Shown here: piece by piece, positions 6,974-15,124 of the stretch
Layout: each line of letters starts with the position of its first letter
Numbering within the stretch: the stretch's first letter is position 1
Assembly: GCA_002429595.1 (NCBI GenBank)
Contig: DJAM01000126.1
Span: 5,329 to 40,066 of the forward strand
Direction of reading: 5' to 3'
DNA: 34,738 nucleotides
From: Coxiellaceae bacterium UBA6002
GTDB taxonomy: Bacteria > Pseudomonadota > Gammaproteobacteria > UBA6002
Translations under genes and position numbers: made by a program
Notes under the pieces: generated by a model
Databases searched by the model: none
What the model saw: only the letters and a program-made list of their open reading frames with translations
What the model was told of the DNA's origin: nothing

Positions 6974-9238
6974 TCATTTACCTGCACGAATCAACCCACC
7001 TAGGCCTGCTTCTTCTAATGCTAATTCCAGATGACAGCGAATTTCGATTGGATCATCCATCAACAAAACTTCTTCCAATAATTTAATGGCACGAGCCATG
7101 GTGAATTTACGAATCACCCATTTCATTCGTGGTAAACGAGTGGCACTCATGCTTAAGGTATCAAATCCCATTGCTAATAATAAAATCACTGCTACCGGAT
7201 CACCGGCTAATTCACCACAAATACTGACGTCTTTTCCTTCCTGATGCGCTCCTTCCACAACCTGAATTAAGGCACGAAGGACAGCAGGATGCAGTCCATC
7301 ATACAGGTTTGCAACACGCACATTATTACGATCTACCGCTAGCAAATATTGAATTAGATCATTGCTTCCTACGGAAAGAAAATCCACACGCTTTGCTAAT
7401 TCTCTAGCCTGATAGACTGCGGAAGGCACCTCCACCATCACCCCGACGGAAGGCATTCTGATGTGCTCACCTTCTTCCATGAGTTCCGAATAAGCCTGAG
7501 TAATTAAACGTTGGGCTTCTTCAACTTCCGCAATGCTACTGATCATCGGTAACATAATTTGTAAATTTTCTAAGTCTTGACTGGCTCGTAACATGGCACG
7601 AATTTGAACTAAGAAAATTTCTGGGTGATCCAACGTGACTCGAATACCTCGCCAACCCAAGAAGGGATTGCTTTCTGATATCGGAAAGTAAGGTAATTCT
7701 TTATCACCGCCAATATCGAGCGTGCGCATCATGACTGGCCGAGGTGAAAATGCATGTAGAAGTTGCTTATAAATAATTCGTTGCTCTTCTTCACTTGGGA
7801 AACGATCACGAACCAAAAATGGCACTTCAGTGCGGTACAAACCTACTCCTTCTGCGCCCACTCCCAATGAACGACCCAAATCGGCAATCAAGCCTGTATT
7901 GATAAATAGCGAAAGAGTAAAGCCATCCAAGGTTTCAGCTGGAAGGTCGCGTAAGGCTTCGAGCTCATGATCCAGCTCTTTTTCTTCGCGTGCTAATCGC
8001 TCGAACTCCTCTCGAACGGTATGGGAAGGCTCGACATAAACTTGACCATAATAGCCATCAATAATTAATTCTCTTTCTTCTAATTTGGCTACAGGTAAAT
8101 TATTGACACCCATGACAGTTGGGATTCCCATAGCCCGTGCCAAAATGGCGACGTGAGAGTTATTCGATCCCTTAGCTGACACTAAGCCTGCAAGCTGCTC
8201 TTCAGGCACATGTGCCAATGCCGACGGTGTGACTTCTTCGCCCACTAAAATCGTATTTTTTGGATACGATGCAGTTGCTTTAGGATCAGTCGACTGTAGA
8301 TGCGCCAAAATTCGCTGACCCAAATCTCGAAAATCGGCTGCACGCTCTCGAAGATATGGATCATCCATGGCTTCAAACTGCAAAACGTATTGCTTGATTG
8401 CTTTCTTCAAAGCAGCTTGTGCCCACGTACCTTGTTTAATTTCATTCTTAACTTTTTCACTTAAACTTGGACTTTCCAAAATGCGCAAATATGCATCAAA
8501 AATACCTTGTTCATCTCGAGGTAAATTAGCAGCAAGCGATTTCGCTAGCAGCTTGATATCTTCTCGCGTAATCGCAATAGCTTCCTCGAAAAATCGTAGT
8601 TCTTCTTCAATATTTGTGATTTTTCGTTCAGGAACCGCCTCTAAGTCTGCAAGCGGATAAACAATCACAGCGGTGCCAATGGCAACACCAGGGGCACCTG
8701 GAAGACCGCTGAAGGTCTTGGCAACGACCGTACGATCGCTTAGATCCCACAGGACGCCAGCCGCTTGCGCATGGGCAATTGCAGTTGCTAATTGCACTGA
8801 TAAAGTGACTAAAAATGCTTCTTCAGATTCGTCGAACTTTCTTGGTTCTCGCTGCTGAACGAACAACACCCCCAGCAATTGGCGACGATGAATAATCGGT
8901 ACCCCTAAAAAAGCATGGTAGTGTTCTTCACCAATATCTGGGTAGTAACGAAAGCGCGGGTGAGTAGGTGCATCGTCAAGGTTGATCGGCTCTTCTCGCT
9001 CGCCGACTAAGCCAATCAACCCTTCCCCAAATTTGAGACGGGCTTTATTAATGAGATCTTTGTTGAGGCCTTCTGTGGCAAGAAGAACATATTCGCCACG
9101 TTCCTCATCAACGAGAAAAATACTACAAGCTTCGGCGGAGATGGCATCTTTGATGCGTTGCGTAGCGATATCTAAAGCGTCTCTCAGATTAGGAGCTGAA
9201 CTAACTTCCTGGACTATTCTCCTTAATACTTTGAGCAT
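6974..9238 (-). CDS. ptsP: phosphoenolpyruvate-protein phosphotransferase PtsP (EI-Ntr)
   Basis: 754 aa. An N-terminal GAF domain (about 15-160) is followed by the PEP-utilising enzyme I N-domain, the phosphohistidine swivel domain and the PEP-binding C-domain. The phosphorylatable His is H362 in GSNNSHVAILARAMGIPTVMG. The C-domain shows GxGLYRTEVPF, RTLDIGGDKELPYF, the SVGSNDLIQYLLAVDR motif and CGELAGDP. EI-Ntr starts the nitrogen phosphotransfer relay PEP→EI-Ntr→NPr→EIIA-Ntr, a regulatory rather than sugar-uptake system; its GAF domain senses glutamine/2-oxoglutarate in E. coli. The start overlaps the rppH stop by one base (TAATG), the same pairing as in E. coli and Pseudomonas, indicating translational coupling. 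NPr and EIIA-Ntr are not in this window. Confidence 0.97.
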   Translation of the reverse strand: MLKVLRRIVQEVSSAPNLRDALDIATQRIKDAISAEACSIFLVDEERGEYVLLATEGLNKDLINKARLKFGEGLIGLVGEREEPINLDDAPTHPRFRYYPDIGEEHYHAFLGVPIIHRRQLLGVLFVQQREPRKFDESEEAFLVTLSVQLATAIAHAQAAGVLWDLSDRTVVAKTFSGLPGAPGVAIGTAVIVYPLADLEAVPERKITNIEEELRFFEEAIAITREDIKLLAKSLAANLPRDEQGIFDAYLRILESPSLSEKVKNEIKQGTWAQAALKKAIKQYVLQFEAMDDPYLRERAADFRDLGQRILAHLQSTDPKATASYPKNTILVGEEVTPSALAHVPEEQLAGLVSAKGSNNSHVAILARAMGIPTVMGVNNLPVAKLEERELIIDGYYGQVYVEPSHTVREEFERLAREEKELDHELEALRDLPAETLDGFTLSLFINTGLIADLGRSLGVGAEGVGLYRTEVPFLVRDRFPSEEEQRIIYKQLLHAFSPRPVMMRTLDIGGDKELPYFPISESNPFLGWRGIRVTLDHPEIFLVQIRAMLRASQDLENLQIMLPMISSIAEVEEAQRLITQAYSELMEEGEHIRMPSVGVMVEVPSAVYQARELAKRVDFLSVGSNDLIQYLLAVDRNNVRVANLYDGLHPAVLRALIQVVEGAHQEGKDVSICGELAGDPVAVILLLAMGFDTLSMSATRLPRMKWVIRKFTMARAIKLLEEVLLMDDPIEIRCHLELALEEAGLGGLIRAGK

Positions 9239-9723
9239 TAACCATCCTTCTCAAAGAGCAGCGATTCAAATTCTTTTAAGGCAGCTTTGTACACTAAACG
9301 TTTAAAGGTAATAACATGTTCTACAGGGTGCCAATAATCGACCCAATCCCATTTGTCGAATTCTGGCGAATCAGTGGTATCAAAACGAATATTCGCTTCG
9401 TTGCCGATTAAGCGGAGTAAAAACCATTTTTGTTTTTGGCCGATACAAAGAGGTTTCGAATTATAACGACGATAGTTCTTTGGAAGATGGTAATATAACC
9501 AGCGATCACTTTGAGCAACGATTTCAACATCGCCCTGTTCAAGTCCCAGCTCTTCTTTTAATTCTCGATACATCGCCTCTTCAAGAGTCTCATTCTCTGA
9601 AATGCCACCTTGTGGAAATTGCCAAGCGTTTGGCTGGCCAATTCTTCGCGCCCAAAAAAGTTTACGATCTTGATTTGCCAGAATAATTCCAACATTAAAC
9701 CGGTAACCTTTTTCATCAATCAT
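9238..9723 (-). CDS. rppH: RNA pyrophosphohydrolase (Nudix)
   Basis: 161 aa from the ATG at 9723 (MIDEKGYRFNVGIILAN), matching the E. coli RppH start (MIDDDGYRPNVGIV). A longer in-frame start at 9795 adds 24 residues without homology and is rejected. GGGGGGA lies about 11 nt upstream of 9723. The full Nudix box GX5EX7REUXEEXGU is present as GGISENETLEEAMYRELKEE followed by LGL. WQFPQGG, KPLCIGQKQKWFLL and the PEFD.W.WV.YW.PV..V..FKR tail are typical of RppH. The enzyme converts 5'-triphosphate or -diphosphate mRNA ends to monophosphate, triggering RNase E decay. First gene of the probable rppH-ptsP-TauE operon, overlapping ptsP by 1 bp. Confidence 0.96.
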   Translation of the reverse strand: MIDEKGYRFNVGIILANQDRKLFWARRIGQPNAWQFPQGGISENETLEEAMYRELKEELGLEQGDVEIVAQSDRWLYYHLPKNYRRYNSKPLCIGQKQKWFLLRLIGNEANIRFDTTDSPEFDKWDWVDYWHPVEHVITFKRLVYKAALKEFESLLFEKDG

Positions 9724-9833
9724 AGCTAAAAAAATCCCCCCCACTGCAAGTACATTGTTCCATAAACCTTTTCGTTCGGCAATTGAAGGTTGCAATCTTT
9801 CAGGAACTACGGAATGCTCTTTCTTTTTTCTTG

Positions 9834-9861
9834 CTCCCTCTCCCGTAAGCGGGAGAGGGAG
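9834..9861. repeat. Family B hairpin, locus 2 (perfect 12-bp arms)
   Basis: CTCCCTCTCCCG (9834-9845) and CGGGAGAGGGAG (9850-9861) pair perfectly around TAAG. The hairpin sits 6 bp upstream of the TGGAGA ribosome-binding site of the permease gene at 9878, so it could block or shape translation initiation or stop read-through. Only the hairpin core is present, without a GGGTGAGGG tail. Confidence 0.85.
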
Positions 9862-9877
9862 ATTTTCTGGAGACTCT

Positions 9878-10843
9878 ATGACTGATCACCAAAATTTAAA
9901 GATGATTATTCTCATCGGCATATGTTTCATCTGTTGTGGTGTTTCTATCATGATTGGTGATTTTGATCTCAATTGGCAATCTATCTTCACTCTAAGTCAA
10001 ACTTCTATCCAAAAAATCATTTTCTTCAAAGTAAGATTGCCGCATACCCTTAATGCTTTTGCCATCGGTGGCTTATTAGCGCTAGCTGGATATTTAATAC
10101 AGGGGATGCTCGCAAATCCCTTAGCCGATCCTTACACATTAGGAACGTGTGGTGGTGCAACCGTGTTTACCCTATTGGGCCTCATGTTAGGTTTAAGCGG
10201 AGTTACTTTGATTGGTGCTAGCTTTTTGGGAGCTTTAGCAAATTTACTAGTGCTTTGGTTACTATTGGGGAGCATGAGCCAGGTTCCAACAGCAAAATTA
10301 TTGCTGGTCGGCGTCGTTATGGCAGCATTCTGGGGTGCGACAGTAAGCTTACTCTTAATTATTGCTCCCGTTGGCCAAACCAAGCCCTTACTCTTTTGGT
10401 TATTTGGTGATATTGATTATCAACATTATCCTTGGTTTGCATTGGGAATGTTGCTGATTGCAGGAATAGTTAGCTTTTTTATCGCAGAGGATCTTAAACT
10501 AGCCAGCCAAGGTTTTTTATTAGCAAAAACATTAGGGGTAAATGCGGAACGGCTGCAATTGATTATTTGCCTAGTAAGTAGTTTTATTACTGCGCTGGCG
10601 GTGAGTCTTGGTGGTGCTATTGGTTTTGTGGGTTTGATTGTGCCTCATTGTGCCAGATTTTTACAAAAACGACCCTCAAGGAAAATTATCCCCTTGGTGA
10701 TTTTACTGGGTGGCACATTGCTCGTCATAGCAGATATTTTTGCACGAATTCTTACGCCACCAGAACAGTTGCCAGTGGGTTTGCTTACATCACTGCTAGG
10801 AATTCCATTCTTTCTTTATCTTTCTCAGAAACACTATGACTGA
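9878..10843 (+). CDS. FecCD/BtuC-type ABC transporter permease
   Basis: 321 aa from the ATG at 9878, preceded by TGGAGA. The in-frame extension back to 9755 runs through the family B hairpin and is rejected. About 9-10 hydrophobic helices are visible. Family motifs are LRLPHTLNAFAIGGLLALAGYLIQGMLANPLADPYTLG-like (read here as KVRLPHTLNA..GG.LALAG, NPLADPYTLGTCGGA), the cytoplasmic coupling loop A.TLGVN (about 228-232) and GGAIGFVGLIVPH..R. Such permeases import vitamin B12, haem or ferric siderophores. The gene overlaps the ATPase gene by 8 bp. No periplasmic binding-protein gene is adjacent, so the ligand cannot be inferred and the binding protein must be elsewhere or absent. Confidence 0.92.
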   Translation: MTDHQNLKMIILIGICFICCGVSIMIGDFDLNWQSIFTLSQTSIQKIIFFKVRLPHTLNAFAIGGLLALAGYLIQGMLANPLADPYTLGTCGGATVFTLLGLMLGLSGVTLIGASFLGALANLLVLWLLLGSMSQVPTAKLLLVGVVMAAFWGATVSLLLIIAPVGQTKPLLFWLFGDIDYQHYPWFALGMLLIAGIVSFFIAEDLKLASQGFLLAKTLGVNAERLQLIICLVSSFITALAVSLGGAIGFVGLIVPHCARFLQKRPSRKIIPLVILLGGTLLVIADIFARILTPPEQLPVGLLTSLLGIPFFLYLSQKHYD

Positions 10844-11594
10844 AATACTTCGGGTTGAAAATTTAACAATTAAAAGAAAAGATAAATTTATCTGCGATAA
10901 GTTATCTTTTGGAATTAGTAATGGTCAATGTTGGGGAGTATTAGGTCTTAATGGCATTGGCAAAACGACCTTGCTACAAACATTAAGCGCGTTACTTCCA
11001 CCTGCCGCTGGGCAGATTTATTTAAAAGAATCGCTTCTAAAAAATCTCTCCCGAAAAGCAATCGCAAATATTTTAGGCTTGCTGTTTCAAGAACAACGTT
11101 TTTTGTTTGCTGCTTTGGTTTACGATATTGTGGCAACCGGTCGACACAGTCAACGACGACAACAATCATCAACCCAAATAGAAACACTCTTAAAAGCGCT
11201 AAATATAGGTAATTTAGCATATCAAAACATTTTAACAATATCGGGTGGCGAGCAACAACGTGTGGCTATTGCCAGACTTTTATATCAAAATCCTGAAGTT
11301 TTTCTGTTGGATGAACCTACCAATCAGTTAGATCCATTTTGCAAACATTTAGTCATGCATTATTTTAGAAAACTTTGTCAGGAGGAAAATCGCGCCGTCA
11401 TTCTTGCAACGCATGATGTTAATTTGGTGGAACAATACTGTGATTTTGTGTTGGTGTTTTTTGGTGATGGTAAAGTTTTAGCAGGAACAAAAGAATCTTT
11501 ACTAAAACCAGAAATCCTAAGGGCGATTTATGGTTGTAATTGGACAAAATTAGCCAACACAACTTGGCATTCTTATAGTGAAGAACTAATCTGA
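10836..11594 (+). CDS. ABC transporter ATP-binding protein, FecE/BtuD type
   Basis: 252 aa. Walker A is GLNGIGKTT (37-45), the signature is ISGGEQQRVAIARLL (from 135), Walker B is EVFLLDE (154-160) followed by PTNQLDP in the D-loop, and the switch His is in ATHDVN. It energises the overlapping FecCD permease in the inner membrane. The first 8 bp lie inside the permease gene, indicating coupled translation. The 3' end overlaps the convergent pdxT gene by 22 bp. Compared with E. coli BtuD/FecE the length is ordinary. Substrate unknown (iron chelate, haem or cobalamin class). Confidence 0.93.
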   Translation: MTEILRVENLTIKRKDKFICDKLSFGISNGQCWGVLGLNGIGKTTLLQTLSALLPPAAGQIYLKESLLKNLSRKAIANILGLLFQEQRFLFAALVYDIVATGRHSQRRQQSSTQIETLLKALNIGNLAYQNILTISGGEQQRVAIARLLYQNPEVFLLDEPTNQLDPFCKHLVMHYFRKLCQEENRAVILATHDVNLVEQYCDFVLVFFGDGKVLAGTKESLLKPEILRAIYGCNWTKLANTTWHSYSEELI

Positions 11595-12154
11595 TCGACA
11601 AAATACAGATGAATCGAAGTGTCTTGCGAAAGTTCAGGATGAAAAGTAGTAATCATACAACGACCACCAATAACACCGACCGGCAAATCATTTTGGTACG
11701 CAAAAGCCTGCACATTTGCACCTAAACGTGTAATTTTCGGTGCTCGAATAAAAACCATTTCACAATCTCGTGACTCGTTTTTTGAAAAGGTCAGCTGTCC
11801 GGTGTCGATATGACTACTAAGTTGTCGACCATAAGCGTTTCGCTCTATGGTCACATCAAGGATGTTCAAAGAAGGTTGTTGTGGGCGCGTAACTTCTTTT
11901 GCTAATAATATAGCGCCAGCGCAAGTACCAAATAAGTAGCCACCTGCCACCGCAAAGTCCTGTAATGGTTTAAGAAAATTTTCTTCAACCAACAACTTGA
12001 GAATAGTGGTACTTTCACCACCAGGCAAAATCAGTCCTTGAATTTCTGATAATTGTTTTGGTTGCGTCACGAAACAAAAATCGACATTCAATTTGCTTAG
12101 GACTATTGCGTGCGCTTCAAAATCACCTTGTAACGCTAAAACACCTATCTTCAT
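11573..12154 (-). CDS. pdxT: pyridoxal 5'-phosphate synthase glutaminase subunit
   Basis: 193 aa class I glutamine amidotransferase. It releases ammonia from glutamine and channels it to PdxS. The catalytic triad is visible: C78 in LFGTCAGAILLA, and H172/E174 in FHPELS. The oxyanion segment GLILPGGESTT (40-50) is typical of PdxT. The start codon overlaps the pdxS stop by one base (TAATG), showing a coupled pdxS-pdxT operon. The 3' end overlaps the ABC ATPase gene from the other strand by 22 bp, a genuine coding overlap since both C-termini look normal. Confidence 0.96.
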   Translation of the reverse strand: MKIGVLALQGDFEAHAIVLSKLNVDFCFVTQPKQLSEIQGLILPGGESTTILKLLVEENFLKPLQDFAVAGGYLFGTCAGAILLAKEVTRPQQPSLNILDVTIERNAYGRQLSSHIDTGQLTFSKNESRDCEMVFIRAPKITRLGANVQAFAYQNDLPVGVIGGRCMITTFHPELSQDTSIHLYFVDQISSSL

Positions 12155-13044
12155 TAAACGCCACGAGTTTGCAAAAGTTCAAGTTCGTTAAGCTGACGAA
12201 TGTCTAATCCGCTCATCGCTTCACCCAATTCTCGCGATACTTCTAATAGTACCGCAGGATTATCGTAGTGAGTGGTCGCTTTGACGATGGCACGCGCTCT
12301 AACAGCTGGATCCGCCGATTTAAAAATTCCAGAGCCAACAAATACGGCTTCCGCGCCCAATTGTCTGGCTAGGGCTGCATCGGCTGGAGTTGCTATGCCA
12401 CCTGCTGAAAAGTTTGGCACAGGCAACTTGCCATTTCTTGCCACCCAGGTCACTAATTCTAGGGGGGCTCCTAGTTTTTTAGATTCATGCACTAATTGTT
12501 CATTGCTCAAAATAGTCAATTGCTTCATTTCATGAATAATGGTTCGTAGATGGCGCACCGCTTCTACGATATTTCCAGATCCTGCTTCACCTTTAGTCCG
12601 GATCATCGCCGCACCTTCAGCAATTCGACGCAAAGCTTCGCCCAAATTACGACAGCCACAAACAAAGGGGACGCGGAAAGCATTTTTATCAATATGGTAT
12701 TCTTCATCAGCGGGTGTCAGCACTTCACTTTCATCGATGAAATCGACTTCAAGAGCTTCCAAAATCTGCGCTTCAACAAAATGGCCGATGCGAACTTTAG
12801 CCATGACGGGGATACTAACGACTGACATGATTTCTTGGATGATTTGAGGAGATGCCATCCGAGCAACGCCACCTGCTTTTCGGATATCGGCAGGTACTCG
12901 CTCTAATGCCATCACGGCACAGGCACCCGCTTCTTCGGCAATGGCAGCTTGTTCAGCATTGGTGACATCCATAATGACACCACCTTTAAGCATTTCAGCC
13001 AACCCCACCTTTAATTTCCATTGATCATTATCAAAAATGTACAT
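12154..13044 (-). CDS. pdxS: pyridoxal 5'-phosphate synthase subunit PdxS
   Basis: 296 aa from the ATG at 13044; GGAGTG (13052-13057) lies 7 nt upstream. A TTG at 13059 in the same frame is less likely because it lies over that SD. PdxS is a (βα)8-barrel making PLP from ribose 5-phosphate, glyceraldehyde 3-phosphate and ammonia. Catalytic residues match the family with a constant offset of two from B. subtilis: D26 in VIMDV, K83 in VMAKVRIGH and K151 in RTKGEAGSGN. This DXP-independent pathway is common in Gram-positives and present in only some gammaproteobacteria, whereas E. coli uses PdxA/PdxJ. Operon with pdxT. Confidence 0.97.
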   Translation of the reverse strand: MYIFDNDQWKLKVGLAEMLKGGVIMDVTNAEQAAIAEEAGACAVMALERVPADIRKAGGVARMASPQIIQEIMSVVSIPVMAKVRIGHFVEAQILEALEVDFIDESEVLTPADEEYHIDKNAFRVPFVCGCRNLGEALRRIAEGAAMIRTKGEAGSGNIVEAVRHLRTIIHEMKQLTILSNEQLVHESKKLGAPLELVTWVARNGKLPVPNFSAGGIATPADAALARQLGAEAVFVGSGIFKSADPAVRARAIVKATTHYDNPAVLLEVSRELGEAMSGLDIRQLNELELLQTRGV

Positions 13045-13340
13045 GCGTCGACACTCCAAAATATAGCGTTTAGTATGGAATCTAGAGGAATTTGAGCAGT
13101 TTACTTCACGGTATTCAGAAGCACCAGAAAAAAGGATACTCTTATTCTAAATTATAAGTAATTTTACTACCAGTTGTTGACCTCGCCATGATTTTGTCAA
13201 TAGCAAACAGCCTAAAATATCATCAATTATCCCATTTATTGGCATCATCGACGCAGCTTTTAATTATTTTAAATAATTGCTAAACTGCCCGCCCAGTAAA
13301 AATTAATTATTTTATAAACATAGGTTACGGAGGCTTCGAA
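13045..13340. other. intergenic region between divergent pdxS and the 504-aa gene
   Basis: 296 bp, strongly AT-rich. It must contain promoters for both divergent transcripts. I see an A/T palindrome around 13262-13278 (AATTATTTTAAATAATT) and a GGAGG ribosome-binding site at about 13330. No clear -35/-10 pair, RNA gene or small ORF could be supported. Confidence 0.5.
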
Positions 13341-14855
13341 ATGAGAAACCACAAACTTGTGGCGGAAGTATGTAGAATTCTTTTTGGCACTTTAAAAGAA
13401 CAATGGACACCTGTGGCTGAAAACGGACAAGAATTTTACGTCCGGCAAAGAAAAGTAACACCCAAACCGGGCATTATGCTTTACCCTTTAAAAAGAAATA
13501 CTAAGCAACTCATTGAAGGCTTAAAAACCGCATTCCAAATTTTTGGTATTGATAAAAATCAAGTACAGTTATCGGTGAGCTCTGTTTTCCCTCATGATCC
13601 TCGTCGGGAAATGAGTGTCGATGTACTGAAGGATGAAAAAAATTATTCGGAATTTTTGGACCACACCAACAATTTATTGGCTCAATCCCCAGAATACGCC
13701 ATTACTTTAAAAATACCTGAAGCTATTTATAACGAAAAAATTGCGCCTTATTTACAGACGAGAATTAACACCCAAGATGAAACACTTGAGGCAGTTTATT
13801 GTCGCATTAATACTAAACTTAATATTTCTTCTGTGCCAACTATTAGCAAACATGAAGCAAATGTCAGAGCGGTAGATTTTGTTGTGAATTCCTTGCAACA
13901 AGGTTGGGCATCGTCAAAGGTCGCAACTCACCGCGTCGGCCAACAAGATTTAGATATATTTAATAGTCAAAACGCCTTTGAAAACTCGCTTAGTTTTGAC
14001 GCTAAATTCAATCGTGCAGATATTTTTCTGATTTGCCAAGCTATCAGAGATTTATGCGAATTACTGCAGTTAAGAGAATATGCCGAAAGCTCTGGAGAAT
14101 TATCACTTTCTAATTCGAAATTCGGTACACCTCTATATCAACCAGAATTTAGAATTTGGAATCTTTTATTGTCCGCAAGCTCAGTGAATTTACAAATTAC
14201 CATTCGTTTGCCAGCTAGTGTTTATCAAAGAATGGTGGATTTAAAGCGAAAAAATCCGAGTGATCTTGTGATTTACGCTGATGAAACACTCAAAACGTTA
14301 GTAGCCCGAGTCCCTAAGTTTGTTCAAGCTCGTTTGATTAAGCAAGGTGGTATGCCCCTCGTCGAAACATCGTATTTTGATAGTGATGATGAAGTAGAAG
14401 GCAATCTTCCAGGTGACCTTCCTGGGACTCGCTTTGTAATTAATACCAAGGATTACCATAATCCCTACAACAGGTATAAAAATTGGCTTACATTTGACGA
14501 AGAAGAAGATCAAACCGAAGAAATGCCAGCCGCTGCAGCTCCTGCAATGCCTGCAATGCCTGCAACTACTAATTTCTTCTCAGGCGGGAACCCAAAAGAT
14601 CTTGAAGCATTAATCGCATCGCAAAAGGGTCATATTGCACTCGTTACCAATGCCTTAAAAGTGGCTAATTTTACTTTGGCAGGCTCTTTTTGGAAAAAAA
14701 TTGAGCAGAGCCATCCAAGTGAGAAAGTAAAATGTATTGAAGTGATTAATGTAAAAATTAAAGAATTTCCTGCTGAAGTTGCACAGAGGGTTTATGACTC
14801 TGAATTTTATAAATCAAATTTGGCTGTCGCAAAAACTTCTACGTTGACTCTTTAG
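13341..14855 (+). CDS. uncharacterised 504-aa protein with internal duplication
   Basis: I do not recognise this family. The ATG at 13341 is preceded by ACGGAGG. There is no signal peptide or membrane helix, so a cytosolic or non-classically exported protein is expected. Two internal segments resemble each other: YAITLKIPEAIY (119-130) then DETLEAVYCRI (146-156), and LQITIRLPASVY (284-295) then DETLKTLVARV (314-324), which suggests two homologous domains at about 55-165 and 225-335. An acidic stretch (385-395) and an Ala/Met/Pro linker (395-410, PAMPAMPATT) separate a C-terminal domain of about 95 residues. The gene stands alone between pdxS and nrdA and is followed by a long hairpin. In a host-associated relative such a protein might be a secreted effector, but nothing in the sequence proves it. 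Confidence 0.8.
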   Translation: MRNHKLVAEVCRILFGTLKEQWTPVAENGQEFYVRQRKVTPKPGIMLYPLKRNTKQLIEGLKTAFQIFGIDKNQVQLSVSSVFPHDPRREMSVDVLKDEKNYSEFLDHTNNLLAQSPEYAITLKIPEAIYNEKIAPYLQTRINTQDETLEAVYCRINTKLNISSVPTISKHEANVRAVDFVVNSLQQGWASSKVATHRVGQQDLDIFNSQNAFENSLSFDAKFNRADIFLICQAIRDLCELLQLREYAESSGELSLSNSKFGTPLYQPEFRIWNLLLSASSVNLQITIRLPASVYQRMVDLKRKNPSDLVIYADETLKTLVARVPKFVQARLIKQGGMPLVETSYFDSDDEVEGNLPGDLPGTRFVINTKDYHNPYNRYKNWLTFDEEEDQTEEMPAAAAPAMPAMPATTNFFSGGNPKDLEALIASQKGHIALVTNALKVANFTLAGSFWKKIEQSHPSEKVKCIEVINVKIKEFPAEVAQRVYDSEFYKSNLAVAKTSTLTL

Positions 14856-14869
14856 TAACATTAACAAGG

Positions 14870-14945
14870 TAGCCTGGTGATAACCCAGGAAACCTAAAAT
14901 TTCAATATAAGAATTTTTGGGTTTCCTGGGTTGTCACCCAGGCTA
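14870..14945. terminator. long imperfect palindrome after the 504-aa gene, possible terminator
   Basis: The left arm (TAGCCTGG.TGATAACCCAGG plus AAACC, 14870-14894) pairs with the right arm (14919-14945) with one gap and one mismatch. The inner AT part (TAAAATT/AATTTTT) extends pairing, leaving a loop of about 10 nt. The structure begins 15 bp after the stop codon at 14855. It lacks a flanking T-run, so it may be a strong stem terminator, an RNA-stabilising hairpin or an inserted palindromic element. Confidence 0.65.
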
Positions 14946-15047
14946 TGTTATACCCAGACCACATTCGATTTAAGCATTTTAAACAGATGCTCAGTCCTTA
15001 ATAAGACAAACTTATGAAACGAAAAGTTTGATGTTAATTCCCACATC

Positions 15048-15056
15048 TTATCCACA
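15048..15056 (+). promoter_or_regulatory. perfect DnaA box TTATCCACA upstream of nrdA
   Basis: The 9-mer matches the highest-affinity E. coli DnaA box exactly. A degenerate partner, ATTCCCACA (15037-15045), starts 11 bp earlier, giving a CCACATCTT direct repeat one helical turn apart. DnaA boxes control nrdAB transcription in E. coli, so the location about 150 bp before nrdA supports a functional role. Confidence 0.7.
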
Positions 15057-15072
15057 TCTTTTTCCCAGGATA

Positions 15073-15102
15073 TTGACTTGCAATTTCCTAGCCACACAGT
15101 AT
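15073..15102 (+). promoter_or_regulatory. possible nrdA promoter
   Basis: TTGACT (15073-15078) is a good -35. At 18 bp spacing the best -10 candidate is CAGTAT (15097-15102), which is weak and lies inside the first NrdR-like box. A weak, activator- or repressor-controlled promoter would fit, but the -10 assignment is uncertain. Confidence 0.4.
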
Positions 15103-15109
15103 CATGTGT
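15094..15109 (+). promoter_or_regulatory. NrdR box 1 (ACACAGTATCATGTGT)
   Basis: 16-bp ACAC-N8-GTGT palindrome matching the NrdR-box pattern (ACACWATATATWGTGT-like). It is paired with a second box 31 bp downstream, start to start, the three-turn spacing typical of NrdR sites. NrdR is the ATP/dATP-sensing repressor of ribonucleotide reductase genes. The nrdR gene itself is not in the window. Confidence 0.75.
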
Positions 15110-15124
15110 TCCTAAATTAAATAA

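Noticed and set aside
9724..9795. Longer rppH start at 9795
   Set aside because: RppH homologues begin MIDxxGYR, which matches the ATG at 9723.
9755..9877. Longer start of the FecCD permease gene
   Set aside because: The extension runs antisense through the rppH leader and the family B hairpin; the ATG at 9878 has its own SD.
15048..15056. Replication origin at the DnaA box
   Set aside because: Only one perfect box and no DnaA-box cluster, AT-rich unwinding repeats or dnaA/gidA neighbours; a role in nrdAB control is more likely.
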